Assembly: GCF_017654505.1 (NCBI RefSeq)
Contig: NC_054534.1
Coordinates: 10,463,571-10,527,570, forward strand
Length of the DNA: 64,000 bases
Direction of reading: 5' to 3'
DNA from: Polyodon spathula
Taxonomy: Eukaryota; Chordata; Actinopteri; Acipenseriformes; Polyodontidae
The notes under the pieces: generated by a model
Told to the model about the DNA's origin: nothing
Seen by the model: only the letters and a program-made list of their open reading frames with translations
Database searches by the model: none
Position numbers and translations under genes: made by a program
In this document: positions 48,042 to 59,480 of the stretch, in pieces
Layout of the letters: each line of letters starts with the position of its first letter
Position numbering within the stretch: position 1 is the stretch's first letter

Positions 48042-49526
48042 TTAGAACAAAAACTGGAGCTCCCCCTCCTCACTCACAGCACACAAGGCGTCTCCCACAC
48101 ACCACCTCTCCTGAAAGTCCTCCAGGTTACTGACCAGTTTAAAATACTCAAACTCTACTCTGATCTGGCTGACCACGAGCACCCTGAACTGAACCACTAA
48201 ACTGGTCAGCCCAGAACCAGAGAGTTGATTTTTCCTTGTCTTTAAAATAGCCAATTTTGCCTGTCCAATTAAAAAATTAATAAGAACACACCTGTTTTTC
48301 ATTTTAAAACTGTATAGAACCCCAAAAATAAAAAGCTCCTTACTAAAAACGACCCCTAAATTATTCAGGATTCCCTGCAGTAAATTAAAAAGTGGCCGCA
48401 GCCTCTCACACTCACTGTAGGCATGAAAGAGAGTTTCCTCTGCTGAGCAAAAAGCGCACTGCTCACTGATGCTGGGGTCCACTCTATGGAGAAACCTGCC
48501 GGTGGACACAATGCAGTGTAGAATCTTCCACTTCAGGTCCCCCACTCTCTTGGCGAGAGGCGGCTTGTACAGCACCCTCCACACCGGCCTGTGCCCCTCC
48601 TCTACAGCCAAGTAAGCTCGCCACTTAGAGTCTACCAGACCCCTTAGCCTACTATACTCTGTGGCTTTAACACACAATTTGTATATATGTTTTCCATTCA
48701 TTGTGTGAAAGATAATTTCCTCCACATTCTGCAATTTAAGCAAAGTCCCTCCATTCTCTCCACCGCCCTCACCTTCCTCACCTACTGCTGGTGACACGAT
48801 CATCCCTGGAAATAAGGAAAGCTGTCTCTGCTCTGTGCCTCTGGACAACTCCTCCCTCAGGACTGCCTTGAGCCGCGGGGAGAGGCAGCCCCTCAACTCA
48901 CCCATCAGTCTTTCTGCAAGCCTCTCTGAGTGCCAGCCTAGCTGTGCAGTTAGCTGGGAGGCAGTTAGCCAGCAGGAGAGCTCAAGGTTTAACAGGTGGA
49001 CCATCCTGGTTACACCTGCTTTTAAAAAACTGGCACAGAGCGTCATCGACTGGAGGAACTTAACTGGAAAGAGTGGATTAAAAAATAGGGGCTCCTCAAA
49101 CAGGTCCTGCCCTGTCAAGGACTCCACATCCCTTTCCACCCTCACCAGCTGCCAGGCTTTTAAAATACTTTGATAAAAAGGAGGAAGTCCTGCTTTACTA
49201 AAACTGGTGTTCTCAATTAAAAACAGCCCCCCAAATCTATTGAGAAGGAAACAGGCCAGCCTCTTCCAATGAGCCTCCTCCTCAGTGTACAGGAGTCTCT
49301 GAACCGCCTGCAGTCTGAAGGCTGCCACCCTGCTGGCAATGCTGACTAGCCCCTGCCCCCCCTCATCACTAGGGAGGTAGAGGACTGCCGGCCTCAAACT
49401 GTGTCTCCCGCTCCAAAAGAACTCCAGCAACACTCTCTGGATCTTCTTCACCAGGCCCTGGGGTGGGTCCAGGCATACCAGCTTGTGCCACAAGCTAGAG
49501 GCCACCAGATTCTTGGACATCTGCAT
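48042..49526 (-). pseudogene. Tx1-clade ORF2, C-terminal part (after internal deletion)
   Basis: A frame of 494 codons resumes at KNLVASSLWHKLVCLDPP, which belongs to the thumb region after the reverse transcriptase core. It continues with FFWSGRH, LPSDEGGQGLVSI and VAAFRLQAVQRLLY, and reaches a C-terminal cysteine motif CX2CX7HX4C (C357, C360, H368, C373). The residues just after the catalytic YADD box in the upstream frame are followed abruptly by this segment. The usual ~100-residue linker is missing, and the reading frame changes at about 49500-49520. That pattern fits a deletion rather than a programmed frameshift. Confidence 0.88.
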
Positions 49527-51660
49527 CCCCCCTCACAAACACAGTCACATCGTCTGCGTAGGCAGACACCTTCACTGTGGCAGAGGAGGGTGTGGAGGGC
49601 GAGGAGGGCACTGTCCATCCAGCTAGCCTGACCCTCAGCAGGTGCAGCAGGGGCTCTATAACCAGTGAATACAGCATACCAGACAGGGCACAGCCCTGCC
49701 TTATACCCCTGCACACTGGGAAGGGCTGACTCAGCCCATTGTTGATCTTTAAAATACTAAAAATGTTGGAATATAAAAGCCGAATATAAGAAATAAAACC
49801 AGGACCGAACCCGAAGGCTTCCAGTGTATGAAAGAGGTAGGTGTGGTTGACTCTGTCGAAAGCCTTCTCTTGATCCAGGGAGACCATTCCTACATTAAAA
49901 TCACAAATATCACTTACAGTTAAAAAATCTCGAATAAAAAACAAGTTATCAAAAATAGAGCGACCCGGTATACAATATGTTTGATCCATATGTATTACAG
50001 TTCCAATAACACTTTTTAATCTATTAGCGATTGTTTTGGATAAAATCTTTAAATCAGAACATAAAATTGACACAGGTCTCCAATTTTTAAGCTGGCATAG
50101 GTCTCCCTTCTTGGGCAGCAGTGTAACCACTGCCCTATGGCAGCTAAGAGGCAGTTCCCTGTGGCTGAGGCTCTCTCTCAGAACCTGGAGCAAATCCTCC
50201 CCCATTATATCCCAGAAATTATTATAAAATTCTGCTGGCAGTCCATCGATCCCGGGAACCTTTCCGCTGGAGAGCTGCTTGACAGCGGCGGTCATCTCCT
50301 GGTGGGTCAGCGGTGCGTCCAGCTGAATCTGCTCCTTCTCACTGAGGCTGGGTAACCCCTGGAGCAGCCGCTCAGTGTCCTCTATGTTGCACAGTTCTTT
50401 ATTATAAAGTTCCTTGTAAAAACGCACCGCCTCTCTGCTGATTTCCTCCCGGGTGTGCAGTTCTTTCCCACCAGGAGTCCTGATACAACACAGCTGTCTA
50501 CTGTCCGCTCTCTTCCTCTCCAGGTTGAAGAAGAAACTAGTGGGGGCATCCATGTCTCTCAACTCCATGAATCTGGAACGCACAATCGCCCCCTTCACTC
50601 TTTCCTTCAGCAAGCTCCCCAGCGCGATTTTCTGCTCCTTTAGGTTCTCCAGGGTCTGTTCTTTAAATTCTGAATTTAAACTTTCCTCTAGGAGGAGGAT
50701 TTTGGACTCCAGTTCTCTCACGGCTGTGTTCAGTGACCTGGTTGCATTTATAGTATATTGTTGACAAAAACATTTAATTTGTATTTTGCCAATGTCCCAC
50801 CACTGTCTTAAATCTTTATATTGTGCTTTTTCTTTTTTCCAAATTATCCAAAAAAGTTTGAATTGTTGCTTAAATTTTACATCTTGTAATAATTTTACAC
50901 TGAAATGCCAGTAAGATGCTCTGTGGGGTTCTGATTGAATTATTACTGTAATTAATAGACAGTGGTGGTCAGAGAGACTACTGGGGATGATTCTTGCTTT
51001 GATAAATTTATTTAAATCGTTTTTTGAAGTATAAAACCGGTCTAGTCTTGCTCTATATACACAGTCTGTGTGATACTGAGACCAGGTGTATTGTCTTGAA
51101 CTGGGGTGCAGGCATCTCCATATGTCAACCAGGTCACTGGACTCTAACAATGCAGCCAACTCTCTGGAGGACTGAGGGTGTGGTTCATCATTATTTCTAT
51201 CAATATTAAAATTAACAGTACAATTAAAATCTCCTCCTACTACCACCACATCATTATTATTAATATTAAAAAGAGCTTGCTTTAATTTCTTAAAAAATAA
51301 AATTCGTTCCCCCCCTCTATTGGGGGCATAAATATTAATAAAAACATACACTGTACTGCCCAGCCTAGCTCTTACTTTTAAAATCCTCCCTTTCTCGATT
51401 TCATCCATATCTAGTAAAACTGCCCCCAGGCTGGGTTTAAAAAGCACGGCTACTCCTGCACTAGTACTAGCGCCGTGACTCATCACGCACAGCCCCTCCC
51501 ACTCCGCTCGCCACGCCTCCTCATTCTCCTGATCCGAGTGCGTTTCCTGCAGAAACACCACCCCCGCCTGCTTCTGCTCTAAAAACTCGACTAGCTGCGC
51601 CCTCTTAAAAGACTGTCTGCAGCCGTTTAGATTAAAAGAAATAAAAACGCACCTTTCCAT
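49495..51660 (-). pseudogene. Tx1-clade ORF2, endonuclease and reverse transcriptase part
   Basis: Start chosen at Met22 of the longest frame (51660), because the endonuclease begins within a few residues (VFISFNLNG). Numbering from the first Met at 51723, the apurinic-type endonuclease shows LQETHS (E60), GGDFN (163-167) and SDHH (251-254). The reverse transcriptase shows GKVPGIDGLPAEFY (487-500), LKNWRPVSIL, SLDQEKAFDRV (615-625), RGIRQGCALSG (672-682) and the catalytic AYADDV (721-726). The protein ends 16 residues later at a stop produced by the deletion junction. It would make target-primed reverse transcription enzymes if whole. The catalytic boxes look intact, but the thumb and C-terminal domain lie in another frame. 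Confidence 0.9.
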
Positions 51661-51726
51661 CATAGCTAAAAAAACTAACACACTAAAACAAGTAATAAAA
51701 GACGTTTCATAAAACACAGCCATTTT

Positions 51727-53175
51727 TTAAACAAGAGATTTTGAACCACTTTTAAGATCCTTTTTAATTTTCTGAACAATTTTTTTTAATCTATAACGTT
51801 TTGGCTGATCAAATTCTTCTATTGTGGCTTTCCTTGTTATAACGTGAGCGGAGTGGAGAAATAACCTTAGATCAGGGAAAAAACTCTCTATTTCTACTCC
51901 CCTTTTCCCTTTTGTTTCTATCATAAAATCATTTACCTGCTCAAGCGTGTATAACTTTTTCTTACTGACGGGTTGGCTATCAGGGATGTCTGAGATAAGC
52001 GAGGAGTCAGAGAGCTCCCCCTCCATCTCATCCGCGCTGTCCTCTCGCTCGCCCCCGAGAATCCGTTCCTCCGCAGCTCCCTCCGACTCCCCGACACCGG
52101 TCTCTGCTACAGCCGGCACTATTTCAGGCGGCTGAGATTCAGCAAGTGAAGAGTCTTGCACCGCGCCTGGCTCACCCTGCGCTGTGCTCTCTTCCTCCGT
52201 GTTGGGAGGGACTGACGCCCCGCCTGGAGCCCGCAGTCTCCCTGTCTGCACGGGTTCGGAGTTCTGCACTGGCTGCGCTCTGCCATCCGGCAGCTCTGCA
52301 GCCTTCCGCTGAATTCGTGTCTTTTTCGCTACTACCTTGAATGATTCTTCACCATTCTCAGTAGTAGCGGTATTATCCTCCGAACCCGTCAGTGACAGGC
52401 TGCGGCTGGGTCTCTTTGTGCGAGGCCGTGGTGTTGGTGGTTCTGCTCCGGTTTCCTTCTGGATCGCCCCCTCCTCGGTCAGCACCGGCTCGCTCTGCGG
52501 CTGCGCTGGGGGAGCCGACTCTTCCTCCCGCTCACCCCCAACACCCCCGACTTCCTCCCCGCCAGCATCGCCCTGATCCTGCCCTGTCTCCGCTCTAGCC
52601 TCCTTTCTCGGGCAGGCTTTCCTCTGGTGTCCCTGTTCTCCACAGTAAAAACATCTCATCGTTTCGGAACTGACGAACACCACACAATTCATCCCTTCCA
52701 CGTTAAAATTCCAGGCAACATTAATGACTTGGTTAGGATCATTTAGTAAAACAAACGCCTGCCTTCTAAACGACATGACGTGCCTAACACTGTTATTTTT
52801 GCACCCCAGCGGGATTCCCTTAATCGGGGACACCAGTTTACCAAAACGAGCTAAATTCTTTTCTAATTGCTCATTTTTTAAAAACGGAGGCACATTAGAA
52901 ATAATAACTTTCGTAACCGGGGTTACTAGAGGGGAAACCTGAACAAATTCACCTTTTACTGTAAATCCTTCCTCTACCAGCTTGTGTACCAGAGACACCT
53001 CCACTAAAAATATTACTAGCGCTTTATTCATTCTTGACGCCGACATAATATTTTCAAACCCCACCACCTCTCCTACTGCCAGCAGGCACTCCTCCACCGA
53101 AACCCCGGGGTCAGGCAGGCAACGGACCCCATGTCGGCGGGTGAGAGCCCCCAGCCCTCCTGAACGAGACCCCAT
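51727..53175 (-). CDS. Tx1-clade ORF1, RNA-binding protein with a CCHC zinc knuckle
   Basis: Start chosen at MGSRSGG (53175). An upstream in-frame Met at 53223 adds a Cys/Val/Phe-rich peptide read from GT-rich 5' UTR. The product has 482 residues. The N-terminal domain contains ASRMNKALVIFLVE and VIISNVPPFLKNEQLEKNL, an arrangement typical of ORF1 in fish Tx1-type elements. A CX2CX4HX4C knuckle (CFYCGEQGHQRKAC) follows at residues 175-188. A Glu/Pro/Ser-rich, probably disordered middle leads to a basic C-terminal end with FFPDLRLFLH. ORF1 of such elements binds the element RNA. The frame is intact, unlike ORF2. TAA is followed by one Lys codon and then an in-frame ATG of the ORF2 reading frame. 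Confidence 0.9.
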   Translation of the reverse strand: MGSRSGGLGALTRRHGVRCLPDPGVSVEECLLAVGEVVGFENIMSASRMNKALVIFLVEVSLVHKLVEEGFTVKGEFVQVSPLVTPVTKVIISNVPPFLKNEQLEKNLARFGKLVSPIKGIPLGCKNNSVRHVMSFRRQAFVLLNDPNQVINVAWNFNVEGMNCVVFVSSETMRCFYCGEQGHQRKACPRKEARAETGQDQGDAGGEEVGGVGGEREEESAPPAQPQSEPVLTEEGAIQKETGAEPPTPRPRTKRPSRSLSLTGSEDNTATTENGEESFKVVAKKTRIQRKAAELPDGRAQPVQNSEPVQTGRLRAPGGASVPPNTEEESTAQGEPGAVQDSSLAESQPPEIVPAVAETGVGESEGAAEERILGGEREDSADEMEGELSDSSLISDIPDSQPVSKKKLYTLEQVNDFMIETKGKRGVEIESFFPDLRLFLHSAHVITRKATIEEFDQPKRYRLKKIVQKIKKDLKSGSKSLV

Positions 53176-53403
53176 AACGGGATCTCCAAACACCCTACAA
53201 ACAAACAAACAAAACACACACACACACCACTAACCTACGAACAAACAAACACACAAAAAGAACAACTAAGTAACTATCAAACAAACAAACAAAATAAATA
53301 AATAAATAAATAAATAAATAGATAAATAAATAAAGTTTTAAATTTCCCGGTCCTACCGCACCGGCGTTCCACCTCTCTGCAAGCCCTTCCCACAATCCTC
53401 CAC
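53176..53403 (-). other. 5' UTR of the Tx1-clade element
   Basis: Contains (AAAT)n and (CAAA)n simple repeats on the plus strand and a GC-richer 5' start (GAGGATTGTGGGAAGGGC on the minus strand). No clear promoter motif is recognised. Confidence 0.6.
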
Positions 53404-53456
53404 GAGAGAGACAGAGAGAGAGATAGACAGAGAGAGACATACAGACAGAGAGAGAT
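53404..53456. repeat. (GA)n/(TC)n microsatellite at the 5' end of the Tx1-clade LINE
   Basis: GAGAGACAGAGAG-type tract, the counterpart of the tract at 47700-47786. Confidence 0.85.
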
Positions 53457-54493
53457 AGCAGGAGGTAACTGGCAGTGGTGAGGCTTCACACAGCGCAGCA
53501 GAGGCACAATCCATGGCTTTGAATGCCAGAACGGTAATGCTTTTAAACAAGAGTCCGTGCCAGTGCTGTATATGGTATTATCAGCTGAGAGCTTGGCACT
53601 CAGAAGTGGTCTTCTGTCTCGCCGTGATTCACCAGTCTTGCAAGCGCCAGGCATCAGCTGCAGATTTATTTTCCAGTTGGACGACAGGCAGTAAACACAA
53701 CCAGATCAGCAAACAGCATGTACAACCAACTGCTTTGTAAAGCATCAAATAATGTGTGACATCACACATTACAGGAACTGGCAAACACACACACACACAG
53801 TGCTCATATTATTCATGAATTTATATATTAGAATTATTATAAATCAAAATAGTGATTCCTGAGTAGTGCCTAAGTACAATCTTCATTTTTGTGTGCAGGG
53901 TGTCACTTATTAAACAGTAACAATGTATATGTTGGAACATTTTGAGCAGACAAAAGTACATACAACATATTAACTTATATTTGTAGCTAACTAATTAATT
54001 GGTTTAGCTCAGGTTCTACAGAGGTCCCTGTGATCCCAGCCTGCTTCAGACGATGGAGGTAAAGAGAAGACTGGGTGTACAATTCAGTGACAGCCTTTAT
54101 GCAAGAGGCAGTGAGAAATGCTCCAAAATGCTCTGAGTGCTCAGTCTCTTAATACTTAATGAAGTTATAACAACTCCCTATTTATTCTGGACAATACAAA
54201 TGATGGAGTGGTAAAGTGACACATTTCTGAGGAGGTTTATTTTCAGAAATATATTACAAATGCAATCATTTTAGCAAATCACTTTTTAGTTGTTTTCGTT
54301 GAGGTGCACGGAGCGCAACTGACTGACAGAAAATTCTATCCCAGGCACAAGCCATTATTCAACAGATGAGTGAAAAGAAAATCTGTTATATTTTATTAAA
54401 TAAAACTTAAACTGAAAACTAAAAAGATGATACTTTGCAGCCTTCCAGTACCAGAAGCAACAGCCAATGCTTTATAGCATAAGTAAAAGGAAA
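53457..54493. other. Presumed intron sequence, nothing recognised
   Basis: Short (CA)n at about 53786-53800 and chance ORFs only. Confidence 0.45.
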
Positions 54494-55150
54494 GCAGACA
54501 GTCTCCTTTCCTCTGTATCACTGCCAGCAGACAGACTCCTTTACTCTGTATCACTGCCAGCAGACAGACTCCTTTACTCTGTATCACTGCCAGCAGACAG
54601 ACTCCTTTACTCTGTATCACTGCCAGCAGACACACTCCTTTACTCTGTATCACTGCCAGCAGACAGTCTCCTTTACTCTGTATCACTGCCAGCAGACACA
54701 CTCCTTTACTCTGTATCACTGCCAGCAGACAGTCTCCTTTACTCTGTATCACTGCCAGTAGACACACTCCTTTACTCTGTATCACTGCCAGCAGACAGTC
54801 TCCCTTACTCTGTATCACTGCCAGCAGACAGTCTCCTTTAATCTGTATCACTGCCAGCAGAGACTCCTTTACTCTGTATCACTGCCAGCAGACAGTCTCC
54901 TTTACTCTGTATCACTGCCAGCAGAGAGTCTCCTTTACTCTGTATCACTGCCAGCAGACAGTCTCCTTTAATCTGTATCACTGCCAGCAGACAGACTCCT
55001 TTATTCTGTATCACTGCCAGCAGACAATCTCTTTTACTCTGTATCACTCCCAGCAGACAGACTCCTTTACGCTGTATCACTGCTAGCAGACAGACTCCTT
55101 TACTCTGTATCACTGCCAGCAGATAGTCTCTTTTACTCTGTATTACTGCC
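54494..55150. repeat. 33-bp minisatellite, about 20 copies
   Basis: The unit is CTCCTTTACTCTGTATCACT…GCCAGCAGACAG with single-base variants; a few units are 30 bp. The period is a multiple of three, so long ORFs on both strands are artefacts. Confidence 0.96.
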
Positions 55151-56104
55151 TGACAGATGAAAAACAAGATTAACTAACTTGCTACCATGGAGTCCCATTT
55201 AACTACAAGCTGGAGCTGCCCATGGTTTTAAACTGGGACACTGGTAGTTACACTCTTCTGGCTAATTCATCTCAGTCACTCTCCATGCGGTACCATTGCG
55301 ATGCACCCATTTGAATCTACTCATAAACTGGATGCAGCATCTAATCCAGAGGCCAGCCCTTATCCCTGGAGCCAGCTAATGACGCTCACCCTAAGACATG
55401 TGAGGTCCCTAATTACCGGCCCAGACACTCTTCTTTATGATTCAGTAGCAGCCACTCAGAGCTTTCACAGAGCTTCACAGCTAGGCTCTAAATGGCCACC
55501 CTTCCCATGATGCCTTTGTTTTTCCAGGGCAGTGAACAAAGATCACTGCAGCAGGGATACAGCAGGCTACCTCAATAGGACATTAGCAGCATAATACTCC
55601 TGTGGAATAAATCCCTACTTTATTAGGCAGCCATCGAGTCAGCCAGCACCTCTGTCATGATGTGGACACAAAACTAGGGCATTTTTCCTTGGGATGATTC
55701 CACGAGTTTCTGTTTTACAGCGACATCATACAACTTTTATTTCCCTGGCTTTTCTTTTAATTTGAATCCTTTGAAGGGATAACACTAAGCCATTTACAAA
55801 CCTTTTCTTTTTTAATATTCCACGTTGAAGGTTAAGTAGTCCAGCCCATACTCTGAGTGCATGAGACATGTATGTAATCATTTATTTTACATAACCCCCC
55901 CCAGTTATTTAAGTCACTTTACCGCACTGGACAAAAGCGTGAATTGATTTTCTGTTGAAAAATACACCTTCCTGATTAACACAATGCACCTGTGTTGAAA
56001 TTCCTGCTTTGTTTCATCATCCAACAACCGTGTCCTTCTCGGTGAAATACAGCAGCAGTGTGTTTTCACAAAAACATCTAAAACATACATTACACCACTA
56101 ATTA
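55151..56104. other. Presumed intron sequence, nothing recognised
   Basis: Balanced composition around 55190-55700, no coding motif. Confidence 0.45.
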
Positions 56105-56109
56105 CAGAT

Positions 56110-56712
56110 TGTGACAGGATATGGCTGAGTGATGACATCAGGCCAGAATGAGGAAGCAAAACACACCCAGGTACTGCAGTCCAAAAGACATGCTATGCTC
56201 TGTTTATTTAAATAAATAACAAAAATAAAGTAAATATTTAAACAAAAACCACTTGCTAATAAAGCACAAATAAAACAGGTAAACAAAAACAAATCATGAA
56301 CACAAAACAAACCAAACCCAGGTCAGGCTTCACTGAACCTCTACGTTTATTTTTTTATTTATTTTCTCTCTCGCGCGTTCCGCCTCTCTAACACCCCACC
56401 ACGAGTGCAGAGAGCCGCAGGCTTTTATGCAGGTGACTATTTCCTGATTAGCAATAAATTAAACAATTAATTAATAGGGAGATGGCCACCTTCTGCACAA
56501 AGTTTTTAATTGTGGATGGGTCTTCCCATCCACGCTACAACAAATACAAAAACAAAACATATGACCACGCGTCAAAACAATGACATGGCTCTCGTCGTCA
56601 TTTTTAAACACAAATAAATCATAACACAAAACACAAAATAAACTGCACAGGGGCAGAGGGGGAAACCCTGTTCTAAAAATAAATACTGTACAGGGCTGCT
56701 CGCCCTGTTACA
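56110..56712 (-). mobile_element. Solo LTR on the minus strand with an exact 5-bp target duplication
   Basis: The 603-bp block has TGTGACAGG at the left and CCTGTTACA at the right (one mismatch as inverted repeats). It is bordered on both sides by CAGAT (56105-56109 and 56713-56717). On the minus strand there is a GCATAAAAGCC TATA-like motif and, about 220 bp later, AATAAACAGAG as a polyadenylation signal, which sets the orientation. No internal region, so it is a solo LTR. Confidence 0.82.
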
Positions 56713-56717
56713 CAGAT

Positions 56718-57640
56718 CAAGCACAAACTGAACCCAATGAAAACTAAAAGTGCTTAACTGTATTACTTGCATTTTAAAAGCCTTGCATGACATTCAACGG
56801 CAAAGCATTAGATAAAAGAATTACCGGTGTGCACTATCAGGGGCAGATTGTCTTCTGTAACCCACTTGTACCCTGGCAGTTACCAATTACAAAACATTGC
56901 ACATGAGACACATATAGTAGGAATTTCCAAATACTGAACGCTTTCTCAAACCAGACACACCTAAACCAGCTGCTGTATACGTTTCACACAGGTTGAGGCT
57001 TTTATGATTTTATGTTGTTTACTAATATGTGTAAATTGTGAGTGTGATGACAAACAAGATGCCTCCAAACACTACAACAAGTTACAAAACTCAAGCATGT
57101 CCTTAGCTTTCATCATTATTCAACTGACCGCTACAAGAAGAGGCTGTTTGTATACTTATGCATTTCAAAAGAAAAACAGCAGCAACTGTATCATCTCTCA
57201 GTCATGAGACCTTGGAAATCAATAGCAGCCCTCAGATCCAGGAAGCACAATAACTAGAAAATAGATTTGAACTGTATTTGTTTGACCTGATTTCCAATAG
57301 AAACAAACACAAAAATAAGATTGATAGACACATAGCTAGATGTATGAATGAAATGACAACTGCAGTACATCAGGGGAGGGCTCCAGGCCATGTTGTAATG
57401 CTATTTCTTTCATCTAATTGGCAAGACGAATGCATGGACTGATAGTTCTAGACTGATAGAGAAAGACAGATGGACATTAAAAACACGGCCCAATGCATCA
57501 CATGAACTTTTACAAAAGAAGTCGCCATGACAGAGATTTCATTATATTTGATTATCTAATTTCTTATACAAATTCAGAAAATGAATAGTTAGATGGATAG
57601 ACAGATAGATTTATTTTGCAAGATTGATCTTGTGTTTATA
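56718..57640. other. Presumed intron sequence, nothing recognised
   Basis: Chance ORFs only. Confidence 0.45.
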
Positions 57641-57642
57641 TA

Positions 57643-58066
57643 CAGCAGTGTCCACATTTATTACAACACCCAATAGCTTCTGTTGTTTTTATTTCTTGTG
57701 CATATTAAATCAAACCACTGGAACTGAAAACCTTGGAAAATCATCAAAATAGGCAAACTAGTGTTTGTCTAATTTAATTAATGACTTTAATAGGCCACAC
57801 ATGCAATTAATTTAACATTGAAAGAGAAACAGAACACAAAGCGACAAATGGTAAAATGTATCTATACTGTAAGTTGTTTAAGATGCCTAAGTAAAGCAGA
57901 AAGCGGTCTATCATTTTTACACATGAGTGTGTGCCTGTTGTTTCTATATCACTATTACTGACCGAAAATTTAAATTCTCACACCCAGAGGTTTTCATGCA
58001 GGCAGGTATATAAAGGATATAAATTACACATACTGGGGTGTTCTAATACTTGTGCACACTGCTGTG
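57643..58066. mobile_element. Tc1/mariner-type MITE, about 424 bp
   Basis: The left end CAGCAGTGTCCACATTTATT (then ACAACACCC) and the right end (GGGGTGTTCTAATACTTGTG, then CACACTGCTG) are inverted repeats of about 30 bp, each bordered by TA. The interior is AT-rich without a transposase. Confidence 0.8.
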
Positions 58067-58068
58067 TA

Positions 58069-59131
58069 ATATCAATGAAGCCTACATTCTTTTAGGAGAT
58101 GTGAAATGTATGTGTCACTGTGTTTTCCAGTAAAGCACAGATTCAAACAAGGGCAAGGGCTAGAGTTTAACAGCATGAACCATTTGTGAATTATAACTCC
58201 TCAGTGCAGGGTCAGAGAGGTGGGGCACACTGTTAAAATGCATGAATTGTAAACTGACACATCATCAGAGAAAATAAAGATGGGACTTCCTTCCTGCCAG
58301 TAGAGCTACACTGGGATACAGGTTAACCCATCGTTGTCATACCAGATGGGAAGGACAGCGCTGTACATTCTACAAACACAGCATCAGTAGCTGGGAGAGC
58401 GGATATAACCAAAACATCTTGTAAACTGTAAAACAGATTAGGAATGCTGCTACTGAAATGTCTCGAGTGGACCGCACTCAACACCAGGAAAGAGAGCTGG
58501 TTTGTGTATCTATAGCACTTTAATGATTTAGTCAAACCAGTATAATGCTTTCAATCAATTTCCAGTTAGAGAAACATTCAAGTTTATGGGGACATTTCTT
58601 TATTTCTCTTTTCAGAGAAATGCCTCAGAATCTTTTTGTTAATTTTTTTTATATGATTTAAATCTTTAATATGTCTGAAATGTTTTTCTTAAAATCGCTA
58701 TCAGAGAAACAAATGGAGATTTAAATTCCCCATATTTCAAATGCGACACATTTATCATTGGTTTCTCCTATAGTTGTCATTGAAAATAAGCCATAGGAAG
58801 TAAGTGTTCTCCCTGGGGTGGCAGTTACTACTGTCTGTGAGAATGGACTTTACTGAGAGTATGGGGATTTCTGTGTAATGCGCTGTGGGCTGCCACTGCC
58901 CCACAGCTTGGATTGTATGCTGTGCGAAGCAGTTGTGTGAAGTCTCTTGGCTTGTGAACGTGCTTGATTTTCATGGCTACCCTGAAATGGCAGCCCAGAT
59001 ATTACACAACAGTAACTCTCTAATCCACAGGGACAATGTCCCTTTGTAAAAAATCAGCAGTGTGTCACCTCCGGGTTTAGAAAACATTTAAAGCGTCAGG
59101 AAAATTAACAGCGAGCAGGCACTTTGAAAGA
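58069..59131. other. Presumed intron sequence, nothing recognised
   Basis: No ORF or repeat that I can assign. Confidence 0.45.
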
Positions 59132-59306
59132 AAACCAAGAGCTGTAATTCAGGGCACATGTGAACTAGTACGTCAGTAACACAAGTTTGCCAGTATTCTA
59201 CATCCGCTGCTGTGAATTCAAAATCAGAGCCGCAATTCGGAGGACATGAGAACAAGTATGTCAGTAACACAAGTGTGCCAGTGTTCTACATCCGCATCTG
59301 TGAATT
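59132..59306. repeat. 88-bp tandem duplication
   Basis: GTCAGTAACACAAGT…GCCAG…TTCTACATCCGC occurs twice, at 59172 and 59260. Confidence 0.85.
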
Positions 59307-59310
59307 TGCT

Positions 59311-59480
59311 AAATAATGCCCTATGTACACAAGCTTAGAGACAGCCCAAGCGAATTTAAGGACCCGGCAGATGGACTGCAAATGAATGCTCAATGCAAAT
59401 TGATGTTCCTTCTTCTGTAGTATGTAGATTAACTGGTACCTCACCTAGATTTGTAAGTATCATAGATAATATCATCACAC
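59311..59480. repeat. Local duplication, copy 1
   Basis: About 150 bp including GATGTTCCTTCTTCTGTAGT match the segment at 60531-60690, 1.2 kb away in the same orientation. Confidence 0.85.

Larger units (their letters stand above)
47787..53403 (-). mobile_element. Near full-length Tx1-clade non-LTR retrotransposon inserted in (TC)n
   Basis: Read on the minus strand: (TC)n, a ~230-bp 5' UTR, ORF1 with a zinc knuckle, ORF2 with endonuclease and reverse transcriptase, a ~250-bp AT-rich 3' UTR with AATAAA, then (TC)n again. ORF content and order fit the Tx1 branch of the L1 group. From memory, several Tx1-clade families are target-specific and one set uses (TC)n microsatellites, which would explain the flanks. 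ORF2 has an internal deletion in the reverse transcriptase, so this copy cannot be autonomous. Confidence 0.9.

Noticed and set aside
54396..55167. Long ORFs on both strands made of an 11-residue repeat
   Set aside because: The 33-bp period keeps frames open on both strands; no sign of coding selection.
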